A DNA stretch of 64,000 nucleotides, from contig JACQNZ010000006.1 of assembly GCA_016202815.1 (NCBI GenBank), positions 1 to 64,000 of the forward strand, read 5' to 3'. Below are positions 56,723 through 64,000 of this stretch, in pieces (the stretch's first letter is position 1; every line of letters begins with the position of its first letter). A program made the position numbers and the translations under genes. A model generated the notes under the pieces. It was not told the DNA's origin and did no database searches. It was given only the letters and a program-made list of their open reading frames with translations. The DNA is from Candidatus Aenigmatarchaeota archaeon. Its GTDB lineage: Archaea > Aenigmatarchaeota > Aenigmatarchaeia > JACPZZ01.

Positions 56723-57029
56723 GTGGGTGATTTCATGACCGGCATGAAAGAAACCGAAAAAGAGCTTGCTGTTTCAATGGAAATTCCGGGCGCAAAAGAG
56801 GATGACATACGGATACACCTGACGGAAAAAGAGTTGAAGGTGCAGGCCGAAAGCGGGGAAGAATCAAAAATCAGGCGGAGAGGTACATTAGGGAAGAAAA
56901 ATCTTACGAAAGTTTCTACAGGGAGATAACCCTGCCGTGCCGAATAATCCCAAACAAAAACGACTAATTTCCCGACGCGATCGAGTACACGGCTTTTACC
57001 GCCGCTATCGCTGCGGCCGGCGCCACAAA
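56723..57029 (+). pseudogene. Frameshifted and truncated Hsp20/alpha-crystallin-like gene
   Basis: Frame 0: ELAVSMEIPGAKEDDIRIHLTEKELKVQAES; -1 frame continues ERYIREEKSYESFYREITLPCRIIPNKND*. Confidence 0.75.
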
Positions 57030-57296
57030 AATGACCATGTTACCGAACATCTTTTGCAAAACGCTTCCGAAAACCGGGACAGAATCGAAATTAGCATTAC
57101 CCACGGCAAGCATCGCTATGGCAGCTACCAGGAAGTGGGTTATATCCTTGTCGCTGACGTTTAACAGCCCGACAATTATGCCCAGCAGGACTAAGATGGT
57201 CTTTAGCAAGGCAGCGTCCGCACTGATGAAAGCAGACAGGACAGCAATCGCTGACCCGAGTATGAAAGCCCATGTTCCCAGTTTGTCGTAATCCAT
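56964..57296 (-). CDS. Small multi-TM membrane protein of unknown function
   Basis: 110 aa, about 3-4 TM segments. Confidence 0.6.
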   Translation of the reverse strand: MDYDKLGTWAFILGSAIAVLSAFISADAALLKTILVLLGIIVGLLNVSDKDITHFLVAAIAMLAVGNANFDSVPVFGSVLQKMFGNMVIFVAPAAAIAAVKAVYSIASGN

Positions 57297-57362
57297 GGTA
57301 ACCCTTATTAATTACGTTCTGCCCAGAGTTTATATAAATATCGCGTTCCCGATTTGATTGGT

Positions 57363-57674
57363 ATGAAAAGGATTTTTCCCAACCCGGTATTCGTAGGGGC
57401 TGCCGCGGGCCTTGCATCAGCTATAGGACTTGTTTACTATGCGTCCAGGGCGGTTTCACCCGGCATTTTGGGCACGCTCGCGATAACTGTGATAGCGGTC
57501 TTGTTCGGCATTTTTATCGGCCTTTCTTCGGCGACACTTTCGATCCTGTTGAACGCCAAAAAATTCTTCGGCGGTTCCGAATGTAATAACTGCGGCAACG
57601 AAACACCGGTAAACGCAAGCTTCTGCCCGCACTGCGGGAAAAGGCCGGTATATTTCAAAATGATCAGGTTATGA
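57363..57674 (+). CDS. Membrane protein with C-terminal zinc ribbon
   Basis: Two TM segments then CNNCGNETPVNASFCPHCGKR; overlaps radB start. Confidence 0.65.
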   Translation: MKRIFPNPVFVGAAAGLASAIGLVYYASRAVSPGILGTLAITVIAVLFGIFIGLSSATLSILLNAKKFFGGSECNNCGNETPVNASFCPHCGKRPVYFKMIRL

Positions 57675-58408
57675 GTACGGAAAATGAACAGGGCGTGCAG
57701 AAAGGGTTTTCCATTAAATTGCGCCTTGCAAAACCTCTGGATAACCTTTTGCTCGGGGGCGTTGAAGCCGGCGCGCTGACAAATTTTTGCGGCCCGCCAG
57801 GAACAGGCAAAACCAACATTTGCATGTTGGCTGCGATCAACGCCGTTGCCGCAGGCAAAAAAGTCATTTACATAGACACCGAAGGCGGCTTCTCCTTTGA
57901 ACGTTTTAAACAATTGGCAGCGGAAAATACGGATTCTGTGCTCAACGAAATAATTTTTTTCGAGCCGAGGAACTTCAAGGAACAGGAAGAGGCCATAAAA
58001 AAGTGCAAATCGCTTGTCGATAAAGGCGGGATCGGCCTTGTGGTCTTGGACTCTTCCGTTGCGTTGTACCGGCTGGAATACGCTGAAACAGACGATGTGA
58101 TGAAAGCGAACAAGACGCTGGGTATCCATTTGTCAATACTGTCCGCGGTCGCCAGAGATTTCAAAATTCCGGTGATAATAACAACGCATGTGTTCAGGAA
58201 AAACGATTCCGAACTGCTGGACGTTATCGGCGGCGACGCGATGAAATACTGGTGCAAGTCGATAATACTGATAGAAAAATCCGGCAGTATGGGCGAAAGA
58301 AGCGCAACGATAGTTAAACATCGCTCGATGCCCGAAGGCAAGTCCGTTAATTTTCTGTTAACAGACAGCGGCATCGAGTCCGTGGAAAAGAAGTTTGGGA
58401 TATTTTAA
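57671..58408 (+). CDS. radB: RadB-like RecA-superfamily ATPase
   Basis: [66 protein letters not shown]. Confidence 0.85.
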   Translation: MSTENEQGVQKGFSIKLRLAKPLDNLLLGGVEAGALTNFCGPPGTGKTNICMLAAINAVAAGKKVIYIDTEGGFSFERFKQLAAENTDSVLNEIIFFEPRNFKEQEEAIKKCKSLVDKGGIGLVVLDSSVALYRLEYAETDDVMKANKTLGIHLSILSAVARDFKIPVIITTHVFRKNDSELLDVIGGDAMKYWCKSIILIEKSGSMGERSATIVKHRSMPEGKSVNFLLTDSGIESVEKKFGIF

Positions 58409-58411
58409 TTG

Positions 58412-59341
58412 TCAAACCAAATCAACATTCTCGTATGCCACTCTGCCGTCTTTCACGGTCAATATGCCGGCTTTCATCCCGTCCATGTAGCTTGCGTTCC
58501 AGAACAATTCGTTGGCAAAAGCTCTTGGTTCAACGTGGCGTCCGTTCCTGTCATTCGCTCTGTGAACGGATTCGTGGAAGTGGCCGCTGACAGATTTAGT
58601 AATTCCCAGACCTTCGTATAAGCTTTCCAGGTCTTCGTTGCCGCGGTTTTCACGCTTCATGAGGACAGGGGCGCCCATCTGCACAAGCCGTTCTCCCACC
58701 GGTCCGGGAAAAACGCTGCCAGCCTCGACGGGCCGTCCGTCTAGCTTGAAATTTTTCACAGACTCCCCGAAATATGCCATATCAACAGCATCGTCCGGGT
58801 TGTGAAATTTTCTCGGTACATGGCACACGACTATTGTTTTTTGCGGGTCTGTGACATATCTTTTCAGGTCTTCCGTGTTGGCCATTAAAGTGTGGCCTGC
58901 GTCAGTCCTGTAGAATCCGGTTTTGAAGTCTCCTTTTTCAAAATGATAACCCTGCCCCATTGCGTCACCGGCCATCCAGTCGGAACCGGGTAAGAATACA
59001 AGATGGTGGTCCGGAAGCTCAATTTTTCTCTCTGCCAGCGTGTAAATAATATTACTGTGTCGCGACGCCAGCGTCCTTACGACAGGTTCGAATCTTGCGA
59101 CTTTCTCATGGCTTCCCGGTTGCACATAAACCTCCAGTCCGCTTGTACCGGCGGCTGTAAGCACATACACCAGATAATCATCCTCGCTAAGCCCTGGAAA
59201 CTGGTCGCCTGTAATATCACCGTTCAAAATGATTTTCTGTGCCCCCTTGGATTTGAGCACCGACATGGCGTTAATTACGCCGTCTGGATGCACGCGGTGG
59301 ATGTCCGAAATTATCCCATATTTTGTTTCCATCAATATCAT
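58412..59341 (-). CDS. Calcineurin-like metallophosphoesterase
   Basis: YGIISDIHRVHPDG..; IILNGDITGD; VYVQPGSHE; VVCHVPRKFHN; SVSGHFHESVH. Confidence 0.85.
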   Translation of the reverse strand: MILMETKYGIISDIHRVHPDGVINAMSVLKSKGAQKIILNGDITGDQFPGLSEDDYLVYVLTAAGTSGLEVYVQPGSHEKVARFEPVVRTLASRHSNIIYTLAERKIELPDHHLVFLPGSDWMAGDAMGQGYHFEKGDFKTGFYRTDAGHTLMANTEDLKRYVTDPQKTIVVCHVPRKFHNPDDAVDMAYFGESVKNFKLDGRPVEAGSVFPGPVGERLVQMGAPVLMKRENRGNEDLESLYEGLGITKSVSGHFHESVHRANDRNGRHVEPRAFANELFWNASYMDGMKAGILTVKDGRVAYENVDLV

Positions 59342-60165
59342 CTCCTGTATTTTTTCATCGCCGAAACCATGGCGTCACGCGACGCGGAAACTAGTGCGTT
59401 TGGCGACGGGACGTCTTCGTTGTATATTTCTCTCCAGTATGCGGAATGCGCCGGATCGTTGCGTGTGAACGTGTTGGGATCAACCCCAAGCGTTTGGGCT
59501 TTTTGCACGGATACGTCGACTATCACGGCCATCATACCCAGTTTTTTCGCGTGATACGATACTCTTTCTTCCCTGCCCGCGTTATTCCAGTGTTCGTAAA
59601 TCGCATTTTCCAGCCCTCTGATAACCCTGTTCTCGCCGGAAACGAATTTTAGGCAAGCCGCAGTATCCAGCGTCGCTTCGTATTTACTGTCGTTCATCAG
59701 TTCGCGCACGTAAGAATGGTCAATGAGCGGCCTCAATCTGCGTGTAATGATCGCGGCTTCTCTTGGCGTCAATTCAGTTCCACGGTTCGCAACAATTCCA
59801 GCCATTACCCTCAACGCGTTGCTTCTTCCTGCCCTTTTCGCAACAGTCAAACCCGTCTTCATGGCGCGCAACGTTTCAGTGTATTCGCCGAAAAAGTCTG
59901 TTGGCGCCCCCGAAACGTCCAGCTCTACAGTCAAAGGGTCGAGCGCCATCACAACAGGCACGGCAAGAAGGTTGGACCCGTCGTCGGCAGCAATAGTTTC
60001 AGAAGGCCTGTGCATGGCCGCGTCTATGTCATATTTTATAATTTCGCCTGAGGCAAGCGCTTTTACTAATTGTATCTGCGGCCTCAGCCCGAGGCTGTCT
60101 ATTTCATACGCGCATCTGAATAACGATCTTAAATGGTCCATATCCGTAGACGGTTTGAAGTCCAT
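59338..60165 (-). CDS. Unknown paralog family, member 1
   Basis: Shared motifs EIDSLGLRPQIQLVKAL, PTDFFGEY..LR.M, HAKKLGMMAVIVD, YWREIYNEDVPSPNAL. Confidence 0.7.
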   Translation of the reverse strand: MDFKPSTDMDHLRSLFRCAYEIDSLGLRPQIQLVKALASGEIIKYDIDAAMHRPSETIAADDGSNLLAVPVVMALDPLTVELDVSGAPTDFFGEYTETLRAMKTGLTVAKRAGRSNALRVMAGIVANRGTELTPREAAIITRRLRPLIDHSYVRELMNDSKYEATLDTAACLKFVSGENRVIRGLENAIYEHWNNAGREERVSYHAKKLGMMAVIVDVSVQKAQTLGVDPNTFTRNDPAHSAYWREIYNEDVPSPNALVSASRDAMVSAMKKYRR

Positions 60166-60240
60166 AAAATCACATCAGGCCCCACCTTTCGGTGGTATTT
60201 CTTTCGGTTTGAACAGTTTCTACGCCTCTGAATTTATATG

Positions 60241-61200
60241 TCATTTGTCATTCCTTCTTAGATTGTAAACCGCGCGTTCCGATGCAGTCGCGATTCCTGA
60301 AAACATCATATAATTTCCGGCGCGCGAAACTGTTTGTCTTGACAGTTCAAGCAATTCCGAAGGCGATGGCATATACTCTCCAATTTTTGCCCACCCACCA
60401 GCTATGTATTCATCTTCATAAAGGGGTTTTCCATCGCCGTTTGGTGTGTTGAATACATCTATGCCAGAATTACTGGCCATTTCCATCGTTGCGGCCATTA
60501 TTGCATTCATCAGCCTCAATTTGCTTGTGTGCGTTCTTACACGTTCCTGCCTTCCGCGCCCGTTCCAGAATGCAATTGTTGGCAGTTCCAAACCGTCAAT
60601 GATGCCTACACTCAATTTATCACTGACATCATTGTTGCCTTTAACAAAATCCATTAAAGTCCAAGGCTCAAATTCTTTACATTTTGTTTTATACCCTTTT
60701 GCATTCAATCTTTCGGAAATTTTAGCAGAATCTTCTTCGTTTATCGGATCCTGGCCAAAATAAGCAGGCAACCCGGCAATGCGGCGCAATACGTAACTTT
60801 TTCCTCTTCGCACATTATCAGTATGTTGATCGTTGAGCCTTCTGAGCCCGTTGCAGTATCTACCAAAAAATTCCGGGGGTGTTACTGCATCCATTTTATC
60901 AGTGAAATTCACGAATAAAGGGGATGACGGATCTAGAGTTCTTGCCACAATGGTCGTGGTCAAAATATTGGATTTAGAGTCTTCGATTATTGTTTTTGAC
61001 GGTGAATAAACCGGAGCGTTTGGATCGTATACAACCGGATCCTCGCCCATTAAATGTTCCAGAAGTTTTATCTGAGAACCTGCGCCACCACTTTCCACAT
61101 CCAAGTAATTTCTTGCGAGGCTCAAGAACGGCATATAGGTGACCATGTGAAAACCCCCATCATACTCTCGGATATTTTTCAAACACACCCCTGACTGCAA
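60241..61200 (-). CDS. Unknown paralog family, member 2
   Basis: Shared motifs LDPSSPLF, PPEFFGRYCNGLRRL, SYVLRRIAGL, RQERVRTHTSKLRLMNAIMAAT, MPSPSELLELSRQTV. Confidence 0.68.
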   Translation of the reverse strand: MQSGVCLKNIREYDGGFHMVTYMPFLSLARNYLDVESGGAGSQIKLLEHLMGEDPVVYDPNAPVYSPSKTIIEDSKSNILTTTIVARTLDPSSPLFVNFTDKMDAVTPPEFFGRYCNGLRRLNDQHTDNVRRGKSYVLRRIAGLPAYFGQDPINEEDSAKISERLNAKGYKTKCKEFEPWTLMDFVKGNNDVSDKLSVGIIDGLELPTIAFWNGRGRQERVRTHTSKLRLMNAIMAATMEMASNSGIDVFNTPNGDGKPLYEDEYIAGGWAKIGEYMPSPSELLELSRQTVSRAGNYMMFSGIATASERAVYNLRRNDK

Positions 61201-62008
61201 TTTGAGCGCGTGTTAAAAGAACTCCCGGTAACGGTACGTCTTCATCGTAAACCTGTTTCCAATATAGTGCGTGTTTCGCGTCGTTCCTGGCCAACGTGTC
61301 CGGATTTATTCCAACGGAATGGGCCTTTTTTATCGTAGCTGCGGTTATTGCACCCATTAATTCAAGTTTGGATGCATGATATTGTGTCCTTTCCTGCCGG
61401 CCGGCATTGTTCCAAAAATCATAAACAATTCCGGACGCACGGTTAATCTCGGCTCTGGTTTCTTCTGGTGTTACAGACCTGTTTACAACATCATCGTAGC
61501 CTGTCACAAAGCCAAGGCATCGGAGCATTGATGTGTTCAAGCCATATTTTTCATTAAGCCTTCTTGAAACTTCTGACGCCTCGCCGTCCGTTAATTCAGG
61601 CTGCGCCAAGTCTGCGTGCAATCCTGCCAAAGACCTTAGCGTAAAGCTTCTTCCCCTTCTCGACATGGCGTCAAGATTTCTTTTCATAACCCTGAGTGTT
61701 TTGCCGTCTTCGCCGAAATATTCAGGCGGTGCTACGTGGTCATAGCCGGCATACACGGACGGGTCAAAAGTTCTTGCAACCGCCAAACAGTTCGAAAATA
61801 GGTTGGATTTGGCGTCGCTTCTGAGCAAACCGGACGGGTGATAATCGGACGGGGGTTCTTCGTGGTAATCAATGTGCTCCCCTTTCATGAGTGCGTTAAC
61901 AAGTTGAATTTGTGGCATCACGCCTGTGCTTTTGATGTCGTAAACGCTGTAGAATATACCTTCAAGATGGTCGGAATCTGCCAGTCTTGCACCAGCCATT
62001 TCAAGCAC
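61160..62008 (-). CDS. Unknown paralog family, member 3
   Basis: Shared motifs DIKSTGVMPQIQLVNALMKGE, PPEYFGEDGKTLRVMKRN, SFTLRSLAGL, RQERTQYHASKLELMGAITAAT, YWKQVYDEDVPLPGVL. Confidence 0.7.
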   Translation of the reverse strand: MLEMAGARLADSDHLEGIFYSVYDIKSTGVMPQIQLVNALMKGEHIDYHEEPPSDYHPSGLLRSDAKSNLFSNCLAVARTFDPSVYAGYDHVAPPEYFGEDGKTLRVMKRNLDAMSRRGRSFTLRSLAGLHADLAQPELTDGEASEVSRRLNEKYGLNTSMLRCLGFVTGYDDVVNRSVTPEETRAEINRASGIVYDFWNNAGRQERTQYHASKLELMGAITAATIKKAHSVGINPDTLARNDAKHALYWKQVYDEDVPLPGVLLTRAQIAVRGVFEKYPRV

Positions 62009-62330
62009 CTTTAACCGGTTTTTGTCCGTCGTACCTGTTTTTCACATCTCTAACGACTTCCCATATATTTGTGAAGTCTGCATTTAAATCCCCGGACACG
62101 TAAAGGATTTTGTCGCCTATTTTGCCCGCGTAAAGGTTTGTTTCGGCGTCAACGATCTCGCTTATCCCGCGTGTGTTGGTCCATTCTTCCAAAACTTCCG
62201 ATATCTCGGCCAGCGCGCGTATGTCGATCGAATCGAAATTTTTCGGGAACACTTCCACTACATCAAGGGCGGGCGTGAACAGCACGCCCCAGACATTCGG
62301 CAGTCCCAAGTCTGCTAAAGTTTGTCGCAT
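62001..62330 (-). CDS. Small protein, possibly roadblock/LC7-like fold
   Basis: 109 aa; GVLFTPALDVVEVFPKNFDSIDIRALAEISEVLEEW...LYAGKIGDKILYVSGDLNADFTNIWEVVRDVKNR; fold guess only. Confidence 0.5.
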   Translation of the reverse strand: MRQTLADLGLPNVWGVLFTPALDVVEVFPKNFDSIDIRALAEISEVLEEWTNTRGISEIVDAETNLYAGKIGDKILYVSGDLNADFTNIWEVVRDVKNRYDGQKPVKGA

Positions 62331-62344
62331 AAAATCACCGTTTC

Positions 62345-62551
62345 CTAAGCGCCTCTTCGCGCTTTCCTGCGGACTGGGATCTTGCTGTCGTTGATTTCGC
62401 CAATCTGGGATGTCAGGAAATTGATCTTGCTTTGCAGGAACTTTATTTCTTTCAGTGTGCGTGCGGCATTTAAGCGGATCTTGGCATCGACTAATTGCTC
62501 TCTATAAACCTTGATCAAGTCTTCCGCTTCATCCCTGTTAATTACAACCAT
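62345..62551 (-). CDS. Small coiled-coil-like protein of unknown function
   Basis: 68 aa; head gene of the 58.4-62.6 kb minus-strand cluster. Confidence 0.5.
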   Translation of the reverse strand: MVVINRDEAEDLIKVYREQLVDAKIRLNAARTLKEIKFLQSKINFLTSQIGEINDSKIPVRRKARRGA

Positions 62552-62667
62552 CGTTTAACACCTCTTTTACCACGAGATAGTGATATTATGATACAGTAGT
62601 ATATAAGGATTTCTATTATCAAGTAGTGACATCTTTATAAGCAGTTAATCCAATAGAACACAGGTCG

Positions 62668-63807
62668 ATGACTTTGACAATGGCGCGTTTGCTTGGTCCT
62701 TACCAGACTCCTTTGATTGTTCTAGACACTTCTGCATTAGTCGAGTTGGGACAGCACGATTTGGGCACAATTTCCGCGCTTGAGAGGCTTTCACAGGAAT
62801 TGAAAGCTTCAGGAAGGGGCGAACCGTACGAAATCGCTGTTTTTGACGACGTATTTGGCGAATATGTGAACCTTTTGAAAGGTGGCGCATCCGACGATTT
62901 TGGAATGCCTAAGGCATCCATCGAAGTGCTCGGCAGCATCGATATGCACGACGCTTTTCCAGAATCGGTGAGACGCAAGGTAGATGAAGCAAGGGAGCTT
63001 TGGAGGAAAACTTCCCCAAAATCACCGTTTGCAAGGGACGAAAACGGCAGGCAAAAAGCGGGAAACCATCTCACAGCGAACGGATTTCCTGTAAGAGTCC
63101 TGCCGTCCCGCACAGACCAGAACATACTCGCGTTCGCGATCGAACAGGCTGAGAACGGCAGGCCGTGTTACATAGTGTCAAGGGACAGGGATTTGACACC
63201 ACCTGTCGAGAAATTGTCAACCAGACACCCTTCGATACACGTTGTCGGAGACAAGGTGTACAGCCCGGTTGACATTTCCAAACCCGCAAAACCTTTGCTG
63301 ATGCGGCCTGATTTGGTCGGTGAACTGTTTAACATGAAGCAAAAAGAGCCGTTTGACCATTACATGCTCACAACGAAAGTTCCTTTTGCCGGCGAGGAGG
63401 TCGACATGGTTGTTTCGATGCATCCTGTTGAAGGCCGCATAACAGCAGAAGAAGGCAAAGCTTCGCGGCATTTCCTTTATGTTTGGGACCAGGACGAATT
63501 AACGGGTTTGAAAGGCTATCCGGCGCAAAGGCTGCGCAATCAGGCGGACAGGGAATTGAAATCCGCCGCAAGGCGATTAAACGCCGATTATTCAACCTTT
63601 TCTGTCATTCACGCCGTCAAATCAAGAAACGACGGGATGATGAGGATAGCGCAACAGGGCAAGAGGACTGTTTATCATAACAGCTTAAAGGTTGAACAGT
63701 CATCTTCGAAAATCGAATGGTTCACGGTTTACGATGGTTATCTAAGAAGGCTTTCGCCGGAAACATGGGAACATTTACAAAGGTTTAGGGCAAAATATTC
63801 TAAATGA
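62668..63807 (+). CDS. PIN-like nuclease domain protein with C-terminal extension
   Basis: IVLDTSALVELGQHD; SRTDQNILAFAIEQAENGRPCYIVSRDRDL. Confidence 0.72.
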   Translation: MTLTMARLLGPYQTPLIVLDTSALVELGQHDLGTISALERLSQELKASGRGEPYEIAVFDDVFGEYVNLLKGGASDDFGMPKASIEVLGSIDMHDAFPESVRRKVDEARELWRKTSPKSPFARDENGRQKAGNHLTANGFPVRVLPSRTDQNILAFAIEQAENGRPCYIVSRDRDLTPPVEKLSTRHPSIHVVGDKVYSPVDISKPAKPLLMRPDLVGELFNMKQKEPFDHYMLTTKVPFAGEEVDMVVSMHPVEGRITAEEGKASRHFLYVWDQDELTGLKGYPAQRLRNQADRELKSAARRLNADYSTFSVIHAVKSRNDGMMRIAQQGKRTVYHNSLKVEQSSSKIEWFTVYDGYLRRLSPETWEHLQRFRAKYSK

Positions 63808-63817
63808 TGGATGCCCT

Positions 63818-64000
63818 ATGACAGAAGCATATCTTAACCGAAAATTATCAAGGAGAGAATTTTTAGGTTACGCAGCAAAAGGCGCGGCTTCATTGGCTGC
63901 TGCGACAACGCTTGGCCAGCTTTTGGCAGCTTGCGCCCCGGATGAGCCGACAACACCTGTTAAACGCGGTTACACAATCAGCGATGTCAGGGCAGGGTTC
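63818..64000 (+). CDS. Tat-exported lipoprotein, truncated by window edge
   Basis: MTEAYLNRKLSRREFLGYAAKGAASLAAATTLGQLLAACAPDEP: twin-arginine SRREFLG plus lipobox LAAC. Confidence 0.85.
   Translation, partial: MTEAYLNRKLSRREFLGYAAKGAASLAAATTLGQLLAACAPDEPTTPVKRGYTISDVRAGF

Noticed and set aside
1-64000. CRISPR arrays or cas genes
   Set aside because: No regularly spaced direct repeats or recognisable Cas proteins seen; the palindromic repeats are dispersed, not arrays with spacers
1-64000. rRNA genes or a prophage
   Set aside because: No rRNA-like sequence or phage structural/integrase genes recognised

Overview
Archaeal chromosomal window, probably from a small-genome DPANN-type lineage; this placement is inferred from gene content, not tested. 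It carries much of de novo purine synthesis (purQ, a PurS/PurL fusion, purN-like, purB, purC, class-II-like purE, purA, guaB, purO-like, purF, a fused guaA). It also has ether-lipid enzymes (GGGP and DGGGP synthase), AspRS, a compact SMC with ScpA, form III-like RuBisCO, PDH E1 alpha/beta with LipA, and a CDC48 ATPase with a 439-aa intein. Other content: RadB-like ATPase, several toxin-antitoxin modules, LamG-type pilin-like proteins, a cluster of HAD paralogs with a TMPK-like kinase, and a three-paralog family I cannot assign. The most notable observations are: (1) an RNase HII gene whose catalytic GIDEAGSG and AVIGPLVV segments lie in different frames, separated by a 31-nt insert whose removal restores the exact motif and which can fold BHB-like (candidate archaeal mRNA intron); (2) two tRNA genes (initiator Met and Leu-CAG), each with two introns, two of which are both 62 nt and share an 18-nt core despite sitting at different tRNA positions; (3) a dispersed hairpin family with conserved loop and flanks but different, self-complementary arms, including a three-tier nested palindrome and one copy inside a tRNA intron; (4) an archaeal protein with a strong bacterial sigma-70 region 4 signature; (5) a duplicated scpA 3' end flanking a RelE-type TA module. 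All calls come from reading the sequence; no database search or folding software was run.
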